A DNA stretch of 64,000 nucleotides. It comes from Bacteroidota bacterium. Its GTDB lineage: Bacteria > Bacteroidota > Bacteroidia > AKYH767-A > OLB10. Shown here piece after piece: positions 26,594 to 37,133 of the stretch. Each line of letters begins with the position of its first letter. Position 1 is the stretch's first letter. The translations under genes and the position numbers were made by a program. The notes beneath the pieces are model-generated. The model had not been told where the DNA came from. It saw only the letters and a program-made list of their open reading frames with translations, and made no database searches. Location of the stretch: assembly GCA_016714535.1 (NCBI GenBank), contig JADKDR010000004.1, forward strand, positions 350,117 to 414,116, read 5' to 3'.

Positions 26594-26770
26594 CCCGCGT
26601 TTAGCGTAGTCTCCGACTACGCCTTTCAGTAATACAATCTCCGATTGTGTTATACAAATTAATTTCTCGGTTTCGCTTTATCCTTTGATAGCCTTGACTC
26701 TTTTTTTTACCAATTATATAAATCAGAGATTTATTTACAATGTGGCTTATTCAGTGACTAAGCTAAACGG
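26594..26770. mobile_element. MITE-like 177-bp element, copy A
   Basis: A non-coding element nearly identical to 36439-36615. It begins CCCGCGTTTAGCGTAGTCTC, has a shared T-rich core (GACTCTTTTTTTTACCAA) and ends with a decayed copy of the inverted terminal palindrome. No transposase is encoded. A solitary left end with the same GTAGTCTCCGACTACG palindrome lies at about 26524-26545. It is probably mobilised in trans by a RAYT or other transposase elsewhere in the genome (inference). Confidence 0.7.
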
Positions 26771-27151
26771 AGAATAGCAGTTTTTTCACAGTTGCGTGAA
26801 GATTCCAATTCAACATTGTTAACTATGCCACTTTCAAATTGAATAAAAAATCACATCACTCTGATTGCCAATAGTATAATATTTATTACACGAGGGGTAT
26901 TAACTTCAATTGTTTATTGTTGCCTTTAAAAGAATGCACCAAACTCCATGGCAGAATTTGGTGCGGATTTAAATTCCAAATCCGGGTACTAAGTTCAAGT
27001 TGCTAAAGCCTGTTTTACATTACGTTTGCAAATTATAATTCAACTGAATAGTGCAAAAAAAATTCTATATTTCGTCCCCCTAGATTTCTTAAAATAGTAA
27101 TTAATAAAGTAATAAAGTTGTCTCAAAAATAAATTATAAAATTTTATAGAT

Positions 27152-30100
27152 ATGATCAAAGTTTTTTCTTTCAAATGCATGTTGGCATTCACAATGGCGA
27201 TGCTGTTTTTTTTAACAATCAGTGCGCAAAATAAAATTGCAATTGTTGATGCGCAACTTGCTACTGACCGGGGCAAAAATGGTTGGGCGAAAAGCGATAT
27301 CGAAAACTATATTGTGTCGGACGATTACACCGATTCGCAAACTGGATTGCGGTATATTTATACGCAGCAATCTCATAAAGGCATTCCACTGTACAATGCC
27401 ATTAGTGTTTTTGTAGCAAAAAATAACACGTTGTTGTATTCGCAACCTACTATCGTTGGTGATTTGGCAAGCAAAGTAAATGCCGACTTACCGGCTGTAA
27501 CCCCTGAAGCTGCAATAGGATATGCGCTTATTAACATTGGAAGCAAGAATTTTGCAACCGTAAAACTTATAAATATTGATTCGCTCAATAATACTTACAC
27601 GTATATATCGCCAGCTATTTCGGCCAGCCCAATAAAAGTAAAATTGGTTTATCGAATGATGGACAGTGGTGTTTTTCTTGCATGGGATGTTAGCATCGAA
27701 CTTATAAATGAACCACATTATTGGGATGTGAGGGTAGACGCTTTAACAGGAGATTTTCTGGATAAAAATGATTGGACAGTAAGTTGTAATTTCGATGACC
27801 CAAATCATCATCAACATAATAATACCGAAAGTATTTGCAATGATAACATAAACACGTTACCTGCACCGCTTCCGTTACCCGCACCACCGCCACCTTTAGG
27901 TGAGTATAACGTTTATCCTTTTCCGATTGAAGCTCCTTCGTTTGGCGGACGCACCAACTTAATTAATCCCGAGGATTTAACAGCTTCTCCTTTTGGATGG
28001 CATGATGACAATGGTGTTACAGGCAATGAATACACCATAACCCGTGGTAATAATGTTCATGCTTATGAAGATGCAAACAATGATAACCTGCCCGGGTATT
28101 CGCCAAACAGCGCAACTTTACAATTTAATTATCCGGTTGATCTTACGCAGGCACCTCTGGTTAATCAGGATGCTTCTATAACCAATTTGTTCTATTTAAA
28201 TAACAGAATTCATGATGTATTGCACTATGCCGGATTTACAGCACCTGCCGGAAATTTTCAGCAAAACAATTATGGTAATGGCGGATTAGGCAATGATTAT
28301 GTGCAGGCTGAAGCCTTTGATGGAGGCGGTACCAACAATGCAAACTTTGGAACACCGGCCGATGGCTCAAGACCAAGAATGCAAATGTATTTATGGACAG
28401 CTCCAAACCCCGACCGAGATGGCTCTTTTGATAACGGTATTGTTGCGCATGAATATGGACATGGTGTATCCAACAGGTTAACCGGTGGCCCGTCACAAGC
28501 AGGCTGCCTTCAAAATGCCGAACAGGGTGGAGAAGGATGGAGTGATTGGTTGGCTTTAATAATGACCATTGAACCGGGTGATACTGTTGCAGGTGGAATG
28601 TTGACGCAAGCAAGAGGTATTGGAACTTATGCATTAAATCAGGCAACAACCGGACAAGGTATCAGACGGTTTCGTTATTCGGTTAATATGGCCATCAACC
28701 CGCAAACCTATGCAGACTTGGCTACCAGCGGTACAGGTCCGCATAACAAAGGCGAAATTTGGTGCGATGCCATTTGGGATATGACTTGTTTCCTGGTTAA
28801 TGATTTAGGATTCAATTCCGATCCTTCTGTGGCAACTGCAGGAAATAATATTGCCATGCGTTTAGTATTAGAAGGTATGAAACTACAACCCTGCAGCCCC
28901 GGTTATCTTGATGCACGTGATGCTATATTGACTGCCGATGCCTTACTTTATGGCAATGCTCACCGCTGCCGCATTTGGGAAGCATTTGCACGCAGGGGTA
29001 TGGGATTCAGTGCTATTCAGGGAAGCTCAAGCAGCTCTACAGATCAAACTGCAGCCTTTAATTTACCACCGTTCTGTTTAATTGCAACACAGCCACCGGT
29101 TGCCGCGTTTACTTCCAATCTAAGCACCATACCTTGTGCAGGTACTGTTCAATTTACCGATGCATCAACACAGGCATTTAATTGGGCATGGGATTTTGGC
29201 GATGGAGGAACCTCTATTCTTACTAACCCATCACATCAATACACATCGCCTGGTACCTACAATGTAAAACTTGTTGTTACCAATCCGCTGGGAAGTGACT
29301 CTGTTGTCCATCCAATAACTGTCTCACCTGCTTTTTCAGCAACTGTTACAGCATCTCCTAACCCGGTTGCTTGCGGTTCTCCAGTTCAATTAAATGCCGT
29401 TGGCTCAGGTAGTTCAAATTTTACTTACAATTTAGCAAGTATTCCATTTGCACCTGTTACTGGTACTCCAATTGCAGGACCTGCAGGCGATGATATTGTG
29501 AGTAGTTTTATCCCTATTGGATTTAATTTCCCATTTTATAACTCAGCTCAAACTCAGTTAAAAATTTCGACCAATGGGTTTATTTCTTTCAATTCCAACA
29601 GTGGTTCTGGTTGTTGTGCCGGAGGATTCCTTCCCAATAACAGTTCTACACTTAGCAACCTTATTGCCGTTTGTTGGACAGACTTGTTTGTAGGCGCTCC
29701 AAACTCCATTGATTATTTCAATCTTACTTCACCTAATCGCTTTGTAATAAGATGGAATGCAGTTGCGCATTGCTGTGCCACAACACCGGCTCAGGTTACT
29801 GTGCAAATTATTTTGTATGAAACCGGTGAAATTGAAATGCACAACACATCCATACTTACCAGTACAGATGTGATGACCATGGGTATTGAGAATGCAAATG
29901 GAACTGTTGCAACAGTTGTTCCAGGCAGAAATGCTTCAAACTTCGCAGCATCCAATGAAGCATGGAAATTTACACCTGCTATTAATTATACTTATAACTG
30001 GCAGCCAGGCAACCTTAATGGTGCATCTCAAACAGTTACCCCGGTTGCCAATACAACATATACTGTAAACGTTGCTGACGGCAGCGGGTGTGTACAGCCT

Positions 30101-33100
30101 TTCACAACACCATTAATCACAGTAACCCCTGTAACTGTTGCAATTGGAGGTAGTGTTACTTTCTGCTCAGGTGGCGCTACAACTTTAGATGCCGGCAGTT
30201 ATGCAACTTATAACTGGTCAACCGGAGCCACTACACAAACTATAACTGTTAACACAGCAGGTACATATACCGTAAGTGTTACCAATGCAGGTGGATGTTC
30301 AGGCTCTGGTTCAATAACCACAAGTATAAGTACAAGCTTAACGCCTGTCATTTTAGGAGACTTATCTATTTGTTCGGGCAATACCAATGTTTTAGATGCC
30401 GGTGTTGGATATGCTACTTATAGCTGGTCAACAGGCGCAACAACGCAAACAATTCCGGTTAGCACTACCGGAACATTTACAGTAACGGTTAGTGATGGTG
30501 CCGGATGTTCTGGAACTGCATCGGCTACAACTACAATTGATGCGATACCTTCACCAATAATCAGCGGCAATCTCAGTTTTTGTCCGGGAACCTCAAGCGT
30601 GCTAAGTGTAGGATTGTTTGCAGGATATAACTGGTCAACAGGGGGAACGACACAAAGCATTTCAGTTAATACCGCAGGAACGTTCACAGTTACGGTTACC
30701 AATGTGGAAGGCTGTACATCTAGCGCCTCAGTTACAACATCAAACTATACACCTCCAACTCCGGTAATAACAGGTGCTACAGGATTCTGTACCGGTAGTT
30801 CAACTATTCTTGATGCAGGTGTTTATACTTCTTATGCATGGTCAACAGGAGCTACAACACAAACAATTACTGTAAATAGTGCTTTGATATTTACAGTAAC
30901 GGTAACCGATGGCAATGGTTGCACAGCAAGCACTTCGGCAACAACTACATTATTTGCATTGCCTAATCCGGTTATAACAGGCGCTGCTACAATTTGCAAT
31001 GGTTCTACCAATATTTTAGATGCCGGAACTTTTGCAAGTTACAATTGGTCAACAGGGTCCACTTTACAAACAACATCCATTACCCTACCAGGAACCTACA
31101 CAGTTACAGTTACTGATGCTAACGGATGTACAAATTCGGCAACAAAAACGGTAGTTTCATTATTAGCGATAACTCCCGCTATTACGTTAAGTCCAAATAC
31201 ACCAGTTTGCCCTGGCAGCAGCGTAACACTTACTTTAGATAGCACCATTACATTTAGTCAAACAAATCCAATTACAATTCCAAACACATTGGTTAATGCA
31301 ACACCTTATCCTGCACCACTTGTGGTTTCAGGGTTTCCTGTTTCAGGTGTTACGGTGAAATCGGTAAAGTTAAATGGTGTTTCACATACCTTTCCTGATG
31401 ACTTAGACATTTTATTGCAATCTCCTACCGGTACCAATGTGATTTTAATGTCTGATGTTGGTGGCGGTACGGATATTGTAAGTCAGAATTTTACTTTCAA
31501 AGATGGGTTCCCTGCTTTGAGTAATAACGGTCCAATTACTGGTGGAACGTATGCTCCAACAAATGTTGGTTCACCAGACACCTGGTCGGCACCCGGTCCG
31601 GGTGCATTTACACAGGCAGCCCCTGCATTAAGCATGTTTAACGGGGATATGAATGGAACCTGGAATCTTTTGGTAGCTGATGGATTTGCGCAAGATGGTG
31701 GTACTATAAATTCATGGTCAATTACTTTTGAAAGCAGCAATACCAATATCACTTATGCATGGTCGCCTGCAACAGGGTTAAGTAATACTACCCAGTTAAT
31801 TACAACAGCAACTCCTGCAACTACTACTACCTACACCGTAACAATCAATGATGGTATTAGTGGCTGCACAACATCGTTAAGTGCTACTGTAAATGTACAC
31901 GTTGCACCAGCTCCATCTATTAGTGGTGCATTAACATTCTGTTCAGGTAGTTCAACAACATTGGATGCAGGCGTGTTTGCAAGTTACCTTTGGTCAACAA
32001 GTGAAACCACGCAAACCATTTCTGTAAATACAGCCGGAACATTTACCGTTACAGTTACTGATGGAAATGGTTGTGCAGGTTCTGCTTCTGTTACTACAAC
32101 TGTAAATGCAAATCCAACACCATCGATAAGCGGGACAACAACATTCTGCGCAGGCAGCTCAACAACATTGGATGCCGGAGCAGGATATGCAGGTTACAGT
32201 TGGTCAACAGGTTCTACAATTCAAACTATAGCAGTTAACACAGCCGGAACGTTTACTGTGACTGTTACTGATGGTAATGGATGTACCGGAAGCGCATCAG
32301 CTACTACTACAGTTAATTCAAATCCAACTCCCGCTATTAGTGGTAGTTTGATATTCTGTGCAGGTGGTTCAACAACATTGGATGCGGGTTCTTTCTCCGG
32401 TTATAGTTGGTCGTCAGGCGAAACCACACAAACCATTTCTGTAAACACAGCAGGAACGTTTACAGTGACTGTTACTGACGGTAATGGATGTACTGGAAGT
32501 GCATCAGCTACTACTACAGTTAATTCAAATCCAACTCCCGTTATTAGTGGTAGTTTGATATTCTGTGCAGGTAGTTCAACAACATTAGATGCAGGTTCTT
32601 TCTCCGGTTACAGTTGGTCAACGGGGGCAAGCACGCAAACCATTTCAGTTAACTCAGCCGGTACGTTTACAGTAACCGTAACCGATCTGTCAACAGGTTG
32701 TACTGCATCTTCCTCAGCAACGGTAAATAGCAATACAAACAACCTAACTTGTGCTGCTACTGATAATATTAGCTGCACCACACCGAATGGCACAGTAACG
32801 GCTACCGCTGCGGGAGTTTCATTTATGTGGGACAATGGAAATACAAATGCCAGCCAAGGCGGCCTTGTGGCCGGAACATATACCGTAACGGTAACTGATC
32901 TTACAACAGGATGTACAGCAACTTGTTCTGCAACAGTAAATGGCATTACAAGCAACCCGACTGTAACTTGTGCTGCTACTGACAATACACTATGTATCGG
33001 AGCTAATGGAACTGTAAGTGCAGCATCTAGTGGCGTAACTTATTTATGGAGTAATGGATCTACGAGCTACCATTCACGAAACCGAACAGTAACCGACCAC

Positions 33101-33112
33101 AACCGGCGATAA
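27152..33112 (+). CDS. Secreted M36 (fungalysin-like) metalloprotease with PKD, P-domain and SprB-like repeats, main segment
   Basis: Secreted zinc protease. Signal peptide at about 1-26 (ends FLTISAQ), FTP-type propeptide to about 220, then the M36 catalytic domain with HEYGH at residues 433-437 (VAHEYGHGVSNRL) and the third zinc ligand Glu461 in GGEGWSDW. After the protease come a PKD domain (about 648-727, WDFGDGGTS), a nidogen-like beta domain (about 755-945), several short SprB-like repeats (FCSGGATTLDAGSYATYNWS type), a proprotein-convertase P-domain (about 1363-1530, HTFPDDLDILLQSPTGTNVI and WNLLVADGFAQDGG), then more repeats. The frame ends at 33112 inside a garbled patch; the protein evidently continues to 35924, where a T9SS sorting domain lies (about 2,920 residues in total). 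Extracellular protein degradation with surface anchoring is the likely role. Confidence 0.88.
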   Translation: MIKVFSFKCMLAFTMAMLFFLTISAQNKIAIVDAQLATDRGKNGWAKSDIENYIVSDDYTDSQTGLRYIYTQQSHKGIPLYNAISVFVAKNNTLLYSQPTIVGDLASKVNADLPAVTPEAAIGYALINIGSKNFATVKLINIDSLNNTYTYISPAISASPIKVKLVYRMMDSGVFLAWDVSIELINEPHYWDVRVDALTGDFLDKNDWTVSCNFDDPNHHQHNNTESICNDNINTLPAPLPLPAPPPPLGEYNVYPFPIEAPSFGGRTNLINPEDLTASPFGWHDDNGVTGNEYTITRGNNVHAYEDANNDNLPGYSPNSATLQFNYPVDLTQAPLVNQDASITNLFYLNNRIHDVLHYAGFTAPAGNFQQNNYGNGGLGNDYVQAEAFDGGGTNNANFGTPADGSRPRMQMYLWTAPNPDRDGSFDNGIVAHEYGHGVSNRLTGGPSQAGCLQNAEQGGEGWSDWLALIMTIEPGDTVAGGMLTQARGIGTYALNQATTGQGIRRFRYSVNMAINPQTYADLATSGTGPHNKGEIWCDAIWDMTCFLVNDLGFNSDPSVATAGNNIAMRLVLEGMKLQPCSPGYLDARDAILTADALLYGNAHRCRIWEAFARRGMGFSAIQGSSSSSTDQTAAFNLPPFCLIATQPPVAAFTSNLSTIPCAGTVQFTDASTQAFNWAWDFGDGGTSILTNPSHQYTSPGTYNVKLVVTNPLGSDSVVHPITVSPAFSATVTASPNPVACGSPVQLNAVGSGSSNFTYNLASIPFAPVTGTPIAGPAGDDIVSSFIPIGFNFPFYNSAQTQLKISTNGFISFNSNSGSGCCAGGFLPNNSSTLSNLIAVCWTDLFVGAPNSIDYFNLTSPNRFVIRWNAVAHCCATTPAQVTVQIILYETGEIEMHNTSILTSTDVMTMGIENANGTVATVVPGRNASNFAASNEAWKFTPAINYTYNWQPGNLNGASQTVTPVANTTYTVNVADGSGCVQPFTTPLITVTPVTVAIGGSVTFCSGGATTLDAGSYATYNWSTGATTQTITVNTAGTYTVSVTNAGGCSGSGSITTSISTSLTPVILGDLSICSGNTNVLDAGVGYATYSWSTGATTQTIPVSTTGTFTVTVSDGAGCSGTASATTTIDAIPSPIISGNLSFCPGTSSVLSVGLFAGYNWSTGGTTQSISVNTAGTFTVTVTNVEGCTSSASVTTSNYTPPTPVITGATGFCTGSSTILDAGVYTSYAWSTGATTQTITVNSALIFTVTVTDGNGCTASTSATTTLFALPNPVITGAATICNGSTNILDAGTFASYNWSTGSTLQTTSITLPGTYTVTVTDANGCTNSATKTVVSLLAITPAITLSPNTPVCPGSSVTLTLDSTITFSQTNPITIPNTLVNATPYPAPLVVSGFPVSGVTVKSVKLNGVSHTFPDDLDILLQSPTGTNVILMSDVGGGTDIVSQNFTFKDGFPALSNNGPITGGTYAPTNVGSPDTWSAPGPGAFTQAAPALSMFNGDMNGTWNLLVADGFAQDGGTINSWSITFESSNTNITYAWSPATGLSNTTQLITTATPATTTTYTVTINDGISGCTTSLSATVNVHVAPAPSISGALTFCSGSSTTLDAGVFASYLWSTSETTQTISVNTAGTFTVTVTDGNGCAGSASVTTTVNANPTPSISGTTTFCAGSSTTLDAGAGYAGYSWSTGSTIQTIAVNTAGTFTVTVTDGNGCTGSASATTTVNSNPTPAISGSLIFCAGGSTTLDAGSFSGYSWSSGETTQTISVNTAGTFTVTVTDGNGCTGSASATTTVNSNPTPVISGSLIFCAGSSTTLDAGSFSGYSWSTGASTQTISVNSAGTFTVTVTDLSTGCTASSSATVNSNTNNLTCAATDNISCTTPNGTVTATAAGVSFMWDNGNTNASQGGLVAGTYTVTVTDLTTGCTATCSATVNGITSNPTVTCAATDNTLCIGANGTVSAASSGVTYLWSNGSTSYHSRNRTVTDHNRR

Positions 33113-34412
33113 CAACTACCACGTAAACACACTGTGGCAACGGTGTAACTTCCATGGAGTAATGGATCTACAGATGCTACCCAAAGCGGATTAGCAGCCG
33201 GAACATATACCGTAACAGTAACTGATCTGTCAACAGGTTGTACAGCCACTTGCTCCGCAACGGTAAATAACAATACAAGCAATCCGACAGTAACTTGTGC
33301 AGCCACTAACAATACGCTATGTGTTGGATCTAATGGAACTGTAAGTGCAACATCTAGTAGCGTAACTTATTTATGGAGTAATGGATCTACAGATGCAACC
33401 CAAAGCGGATTAGTAGCCGGAACATATACGTAACAGTCGACCAGTCAACAGGGTGCACAGCTACTTGTTCGGCAACGGTGCTTGATAACATTACTAATCC
33501 AACGGTAACTTGTGCAGCCACTGACAATACGCTATGTGTTGGATCTAATGGTACTGTAAGCGCAACATCCACGGGCGTAACTTATTTATGGAGCAATGGA
33601 TCTACAGATGCTAGCCAAAGCGGATTAGCAGCCGGAACATATACCGTAACAGTAACCGACCAGTCAACCGGATGCACAGCTACTTGTTCGGCAACGGTGC
33701 TTGATAACATTACTAATCCAACGGTAACTTGTGCAGCCACTGACAATACACTATGTGTTGGATCTAATGGTACTGTAAGTGCAACATCTAGTGGTGTAAC
33801 TTACCTATGGAGTAATGGATCGACTGATGCTACCCAAAGCGGATTAGTAGCCGGAACATATACCGTAACAGTAACCGACCAGTCAACAGGATGCACAGCC
33901 TTTCCGATAACCCGCGGGCCACCCAACACCTTTGGCAACGGTGATACCCACGACCACACCGACAAATGTTGGATCTAATGGAACTGTAAGTGCAACATCT
34001 AGTGGCGTAACTTATTTATGGAGTAATGGATCGACTGATGCTACCCAAAGCGGATTAGCAGCCGGAACATATACCGTAACAGTAACCGACCAGTCAACAG
34101 GATGCACAGCTACTTGTTCGGCAACGGTGCTTGATAACATTACTAATCCAACGGTAACTTGTGCAGCCACTGACAATACGCTATGTGTTGGATCTAATGG
34201 AACTGTAAGTGCAACATCTAGTGGCGTAACTTATTTATGGAGTAATGGATCGACTAGCTACCCAAAGCGGTTACAGAAAAGAACAGTAACCACCAGTAAG
34301 GACTTGGAGTAATGGATCGACTGATGCTACCCAAAGCGGAATAGTAGCCGGAACATATACTGTAACAGTAACCGACCAGTCAACAGGATGCACAGCTACT
34401 TGTTCGGCAACG
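33064..34412 (+). pseudogene. M36 protease repeat array with garbled patches
   Basis: This stretch is still coding repeat (TDNTLCVGSNGTVSA, SGVTYLWSNGSTDATQSGL, GTYTVTVTDQSTGCTATCS; about 74 residues per unit) but is broken by four damaged places: about 33064-33150, 33430-33445 (loss of bases in ACCGTAACAGTAACCGACC), 33900-33967 and 34252-34315. The damaged patches keep short bits of the repeat (AACAGTAACCGACC, GGCAACGGTG) in a scrambled order, and between them the frame returns to the repeat. Open pieces run 33478-33978 and 33932-34312. This looks like low-quality consensus across near-identical repeats rather than biological decay. Confidence 0.7.
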
Positions 34413-35924
34413 GTGCTTGATAACATTACTAATCCAACGGTAACTTGTGCAGCCACTGACAATACACTATGTGTTGGATCTAATGGAACTGTAAGTGCAG
34501 CATCTAGTGGCGTAACTTATTTATGGAGTAATGGATCTACAGATGCTACCCAAAGCGGATTAGTATCCGGAACATATACCGTAACGGTATTTGACCAGTC
34601 AACCGGATGTACGGCAACTTGCTCAGCAACGGTGTTAGATAATATAATAGTGCCTTCCGTAGTTTGCTCTGCCATTAATAATACAGATTGCAGCCAACCA
34701 AATGGTAGTGTAAGCGCCACTGCCACTAATGTTTCATATATGTGGAATAATGGAAGTACAAATTCCTCGATAAGTGGAATATTTGCAGGAACATATACGG
34801 TGACTGTAACAGATTTGACAACAGGCTGTACCGCCTCCTGTTCGGCAACAGTAATAAATAATGGAACCAACATTCCTGCTACGCCAGCAGCTATTTCCGG
34901 ACCTATAGTAGTATGCCGAAATTCTACCCAGACGTATGTAATTGCATTAGTACCCGGAGCAAATACGTATACATGGACAGTACCTACAGGTGCCACTGTT
35001 ACTATTGGTCAGGGAACCAATACAGCAACGGTATTTTTTAGCAACACTTCAATATCGGGCAATGTAACGGTGGTGGCATCCAATTTATGTGGAAGTAGCG
35101 CCCCTAGAAATTTGTTCGTAACGGTTGTGCCTAATGTACCTGCAATGCCAACAATTACTGGTTTGCAGCGTGGTGTATGCGGCCGCAAGAATATTGTTTA
35201 TACCTGCTCTACGGTTGCCGGTGCCACATCGTATACATGGACGGTGCCAACAGGAGCTACCTTAGCAAGCGGTCAGGGAACAACAAGTATCGTAGTGCAC
35301 TTTGGTAATACATTTACCGGAAGCGGATTTATAACAGTAAAAGCAAATAATGTATGCGGCAGTAGCAATACTCGTTCATACCTTGTGCATGGAAAGCTTT
35401 CTACTCCAACAATTATCGGAGCTAATTTTACGTGCAAGTTTCAAACCGGTGTGGTTTATTCTTGTACCCCTGTTATCGGAGCAACCAGCTATACATGGAC
35501 GGTGGTTCCCGGAAGTACCATAGTAAGCGGACAAGGAACCACATCTATCGTAGTAAATTGGGGAGCTATTAATGGAGTTATCAAGGTAAAAGCCAATTCG
35601 GTTTCGGTATGTTCAGAAAGCGTAAATTCAACACACCCTGTATCGTTCACTTGTCGCGCAGGAAACGAAGGACTGTCAGCTATAGACGTTTATCCTAATC
35701 CGGCTAATGATGTATTAAATGTTGAATACGATAGTTACCTGGGAGGGGTTGCTTCCATACAGTTATTCAATTTGCTTGGCGAAGAATTAATGATGCAACA
35801 GCACCTTAGCAATGAGGGGTTGAATAAAGTAACCTTCTCGATTGATAAACTACCAGCGGGTTGTTATATATTAAAAGTTAACAGTATGGGATATACTCAA
35901 GTGGTTAAGGTAATTAAGAACTAA
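34413..35924 (+). CDS. M36 protease, C-terminal segment with T9SS type A sorting domain
   Basis: Continuation of the protease gene. It begins with the same repeat units, then has three beta-sandwich modules of about 85 residues, each with TYTWTVPTGAT or a close variant followed by GQGT and a Cys-containing strand (about residues 150-415; PKD-like fold). It ends in a T9SS type A sorting domain (IDVYPNPANDVLNVEYDSYL, then LFNLLGEELM, then LPAGCYILKVNSMGYTQVVK). This domain makes the protease a T9SS substrate attached to or released from the cell surface. The start at 34413 is only the first in-frame ATG after the damaged region. Confidence 0.82.
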   Translation: MLDNITNPTVTCAATDNTLCVGSNGTVSAASSGVTYLWSNGSTDATQSGLVSGTYTVTVFDQSTGCTATCSATVLDNIIVPSVVCSAINNTDCSQPNGSVSATATNVSYMWNNGSTNSSISGIFAGTYTVTVTDLTTGCTASCSATVINNGTNIPATPAAISGPIVVCRNSTQTYVIALVPGANTYTWTVPTGATVTIGQGTNTATVFFSNTSISGNVTVVASNLCGSSAPRNLFVTVVPNVPAMPTITGLQRGVCGRKNIVYTCSTVAGATSYTWTVPTGATLASGQGTTSIVVHFGNTFTGSGFITVKANNVCGSSNTRSYLVHGKLSTPTIIGANFTCKFQTGVVYSCTPVIGATSYTWTVVPGSTIVSGQGTTSIVVNWGAINGVIKVKANSVSVCSESVNSTHPVSFTCRAGNEGLSAIDVYPNPANDVLNVEYDSYLGGVASIQLFNLLGEELMMQQHLSNEGLNKVTFSIDKLPAGCYILKVNSMGYTQVVKVIKN

Positions 35925-36021
35925 TACAAGGAAATTTAAAAGTGATTAAGCCGCGACTAAGAACAGACTATTGCGCTATAACATGGTAAACAGTTCATGA
36001 GAAGAAATCTTATCAGGTACT

Positions 36022-36454
36022 TTGAATGGATTAACCTGCACATGGGCTGCAATACTCAATGATTCGGTAACCGGAAATCCGGAGCCTCATTCAGGTCAGT
36101 CATTTAATGCCAATCTTACAACTGATACAAATTTTAATGTGGTGGTAACTGATGTTAACGGACGCAATTCAACAAGCAGTGTGCATATTGATGCACATTG
36201 CTTTATCGGCAATTTAGCTATTGTAAAAATTGAGATGTGACATCAGACTGGGAGTACAAATAATACTTATGTTACTATTTTGTGTTGCGCAAAGCGCAGT
36301 TGCTGAACTTCTTGCCTTGGGGGATTGCAGCAGAGCCTGCAATGCTTATATTAATCAAATCAATTGCACAGGTGTAAGGCATAGCGATATTAATGCCTTA
36401 GCACGTTTCGCTATTGCTTGGTATACTAGTCTGGCCTCCCCGCGTTTGGCGTAG
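36022..36454 (+). pseudogene. Decayed C-terminal remnant of a secreted repeat protein
   Basis: Plus-strand remnant. The first part reads as the end of a PKD/Ig-like module (NVVVTDVNGRNSTSSVHIDA). Reading through a TGA at 36238 gives CHQTGSTNNTYVTI, and after a frame change near 36280 CVAQSAVAELLALGDCSRAC. Together these resemble the C-terminal tail found in some Bacteroidota secreted proteins (ICH..G..N....T.CVS..A..AHL.HGDC). At least one stop and one frameshift interrupt it, and no start is convincing. It is cut off by the MITE-like element at 36439. Confidence 0.55.
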
Positions 36455-36615
36455 TCTCCGACTACGTCTTTCAGTAATACAATCTCCGATTATGTTATAC
36501 AAATTAATTTCACGGTTTCGCTTTATCCTTTGATAGCCTTGACTCTTTTTTTTACCAAATATATAAATCAGAGATTTATTTACAATGTGGCGTAGTCAGA
36601 GACTACGCCAAACGG
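36439..36615. mobile_element. MITE-like 177-bp element, copy B
   Basis: Full-length copy of the element at 26594-26770, at the same length and very high identity. Its ends are inverted repeats of about 27 bp: left CCCGCGTTTGGCGTAGTCTC and onward, right (complement) CCCCGTTTGGCGTAGTCTCT, the left having an extra CG. Each terminal repeat is itself a palindrome (GTAGTC..GACTAC). It lies between two oppositely oriented gene remnants. Confidence 0.75.
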
Positions 36616-37133
36616 GGTATCGCTTACACAGAGTTTGACATCTTATGTAACCGGGCCAACATTACCGGGCGAAAAGGTGTGAGATACCGTAGCACCTGAA
36701 GCAATGGCGCCATTATCATCAAAGTCCCAATCGTACGTAAGAGGACTGAATTCCGGGTCGAAGGAAGCAGTGCCATCAAAATTGATGGTAGTGCCGATGG
36801 TACAAGTATAACAACTTATATTATTTCCGTTAAAATAGTTTGAGATAGATGCACTAAGCTCAAGAGGAGCATACTGAGCAACGGTTTGTTCATCCCATCC
36901 TTCCACACCATTAGCATCGCGCACAATTAATTTATAATAACCAGCAGGTACATTTGCAATGCTTGATGTAGTTTGTTCATTGCTCCAACGGCAGGTGTTC
37001 GGAGCATAACCCCCTGTAATGTACTGAAAATGCTTGCACTTGACTCGCCAAAACAGTTAGCTGTATTGCCGTTGGCATAGCTTGCAGTAATTTGCACATT
37101 GATAGTTTGGCTATTGGCTTTCATAGTAATCAA
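36616..37133 (-). pseudogene. Decayed SprB/PKD protein remnant (minus strand)
   Basis: Read on the minus strand, 37133 to about 37020 gives part of an SprB repeat (NVQITASYANGNTANCFGES). After a one-base frame change near 37012 it continues ITGGYAPNTCRWSNEQTTSS, IANVPAGYYKLIVRDANG and, from 36924, a PKD domain (FDGTASFDPEFSPLTYDWDF, then HTFSPGNVGPVT). A stop at about 36640 interrupts the end of the PKD domain, which resumes as VKLCVSDTP and abuts the MITE-like element. No signal peptide, no sorting domain. It is a fragment of another large secreted protein gene. Confidence 0.65.

Larger units (their letters stand above)
26163..27151. other. Repeat-rich 1-kb intergenic region
   Basis: No supported gene. 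It contains a nested hairpin (26256-26306), a GC-rich perfect hairpin (26491-26519), a solitary palindromic repeat end at about 26524-26545 and a complete 177-bp MITE-like element (26594-26770). The remainder, 26771-27151, is AT-rich leader of the M36 protease gene without a clear promoter match. Confidence 0.7.

Noticed and set aside
27212..28649. Several minus-strand ORFs of 60-137 residues in the M36 protease gene
   Set aside because: Antisense to a clearly conserved protease domain with no family signature of their own.
36230..36454. Small signal-peptide protein of 74 residues
   Set aside because: Its hydrophobic start is a frame-shifted part of the decayed C-terminal tail, which matches a known motif only when both frames are joined.
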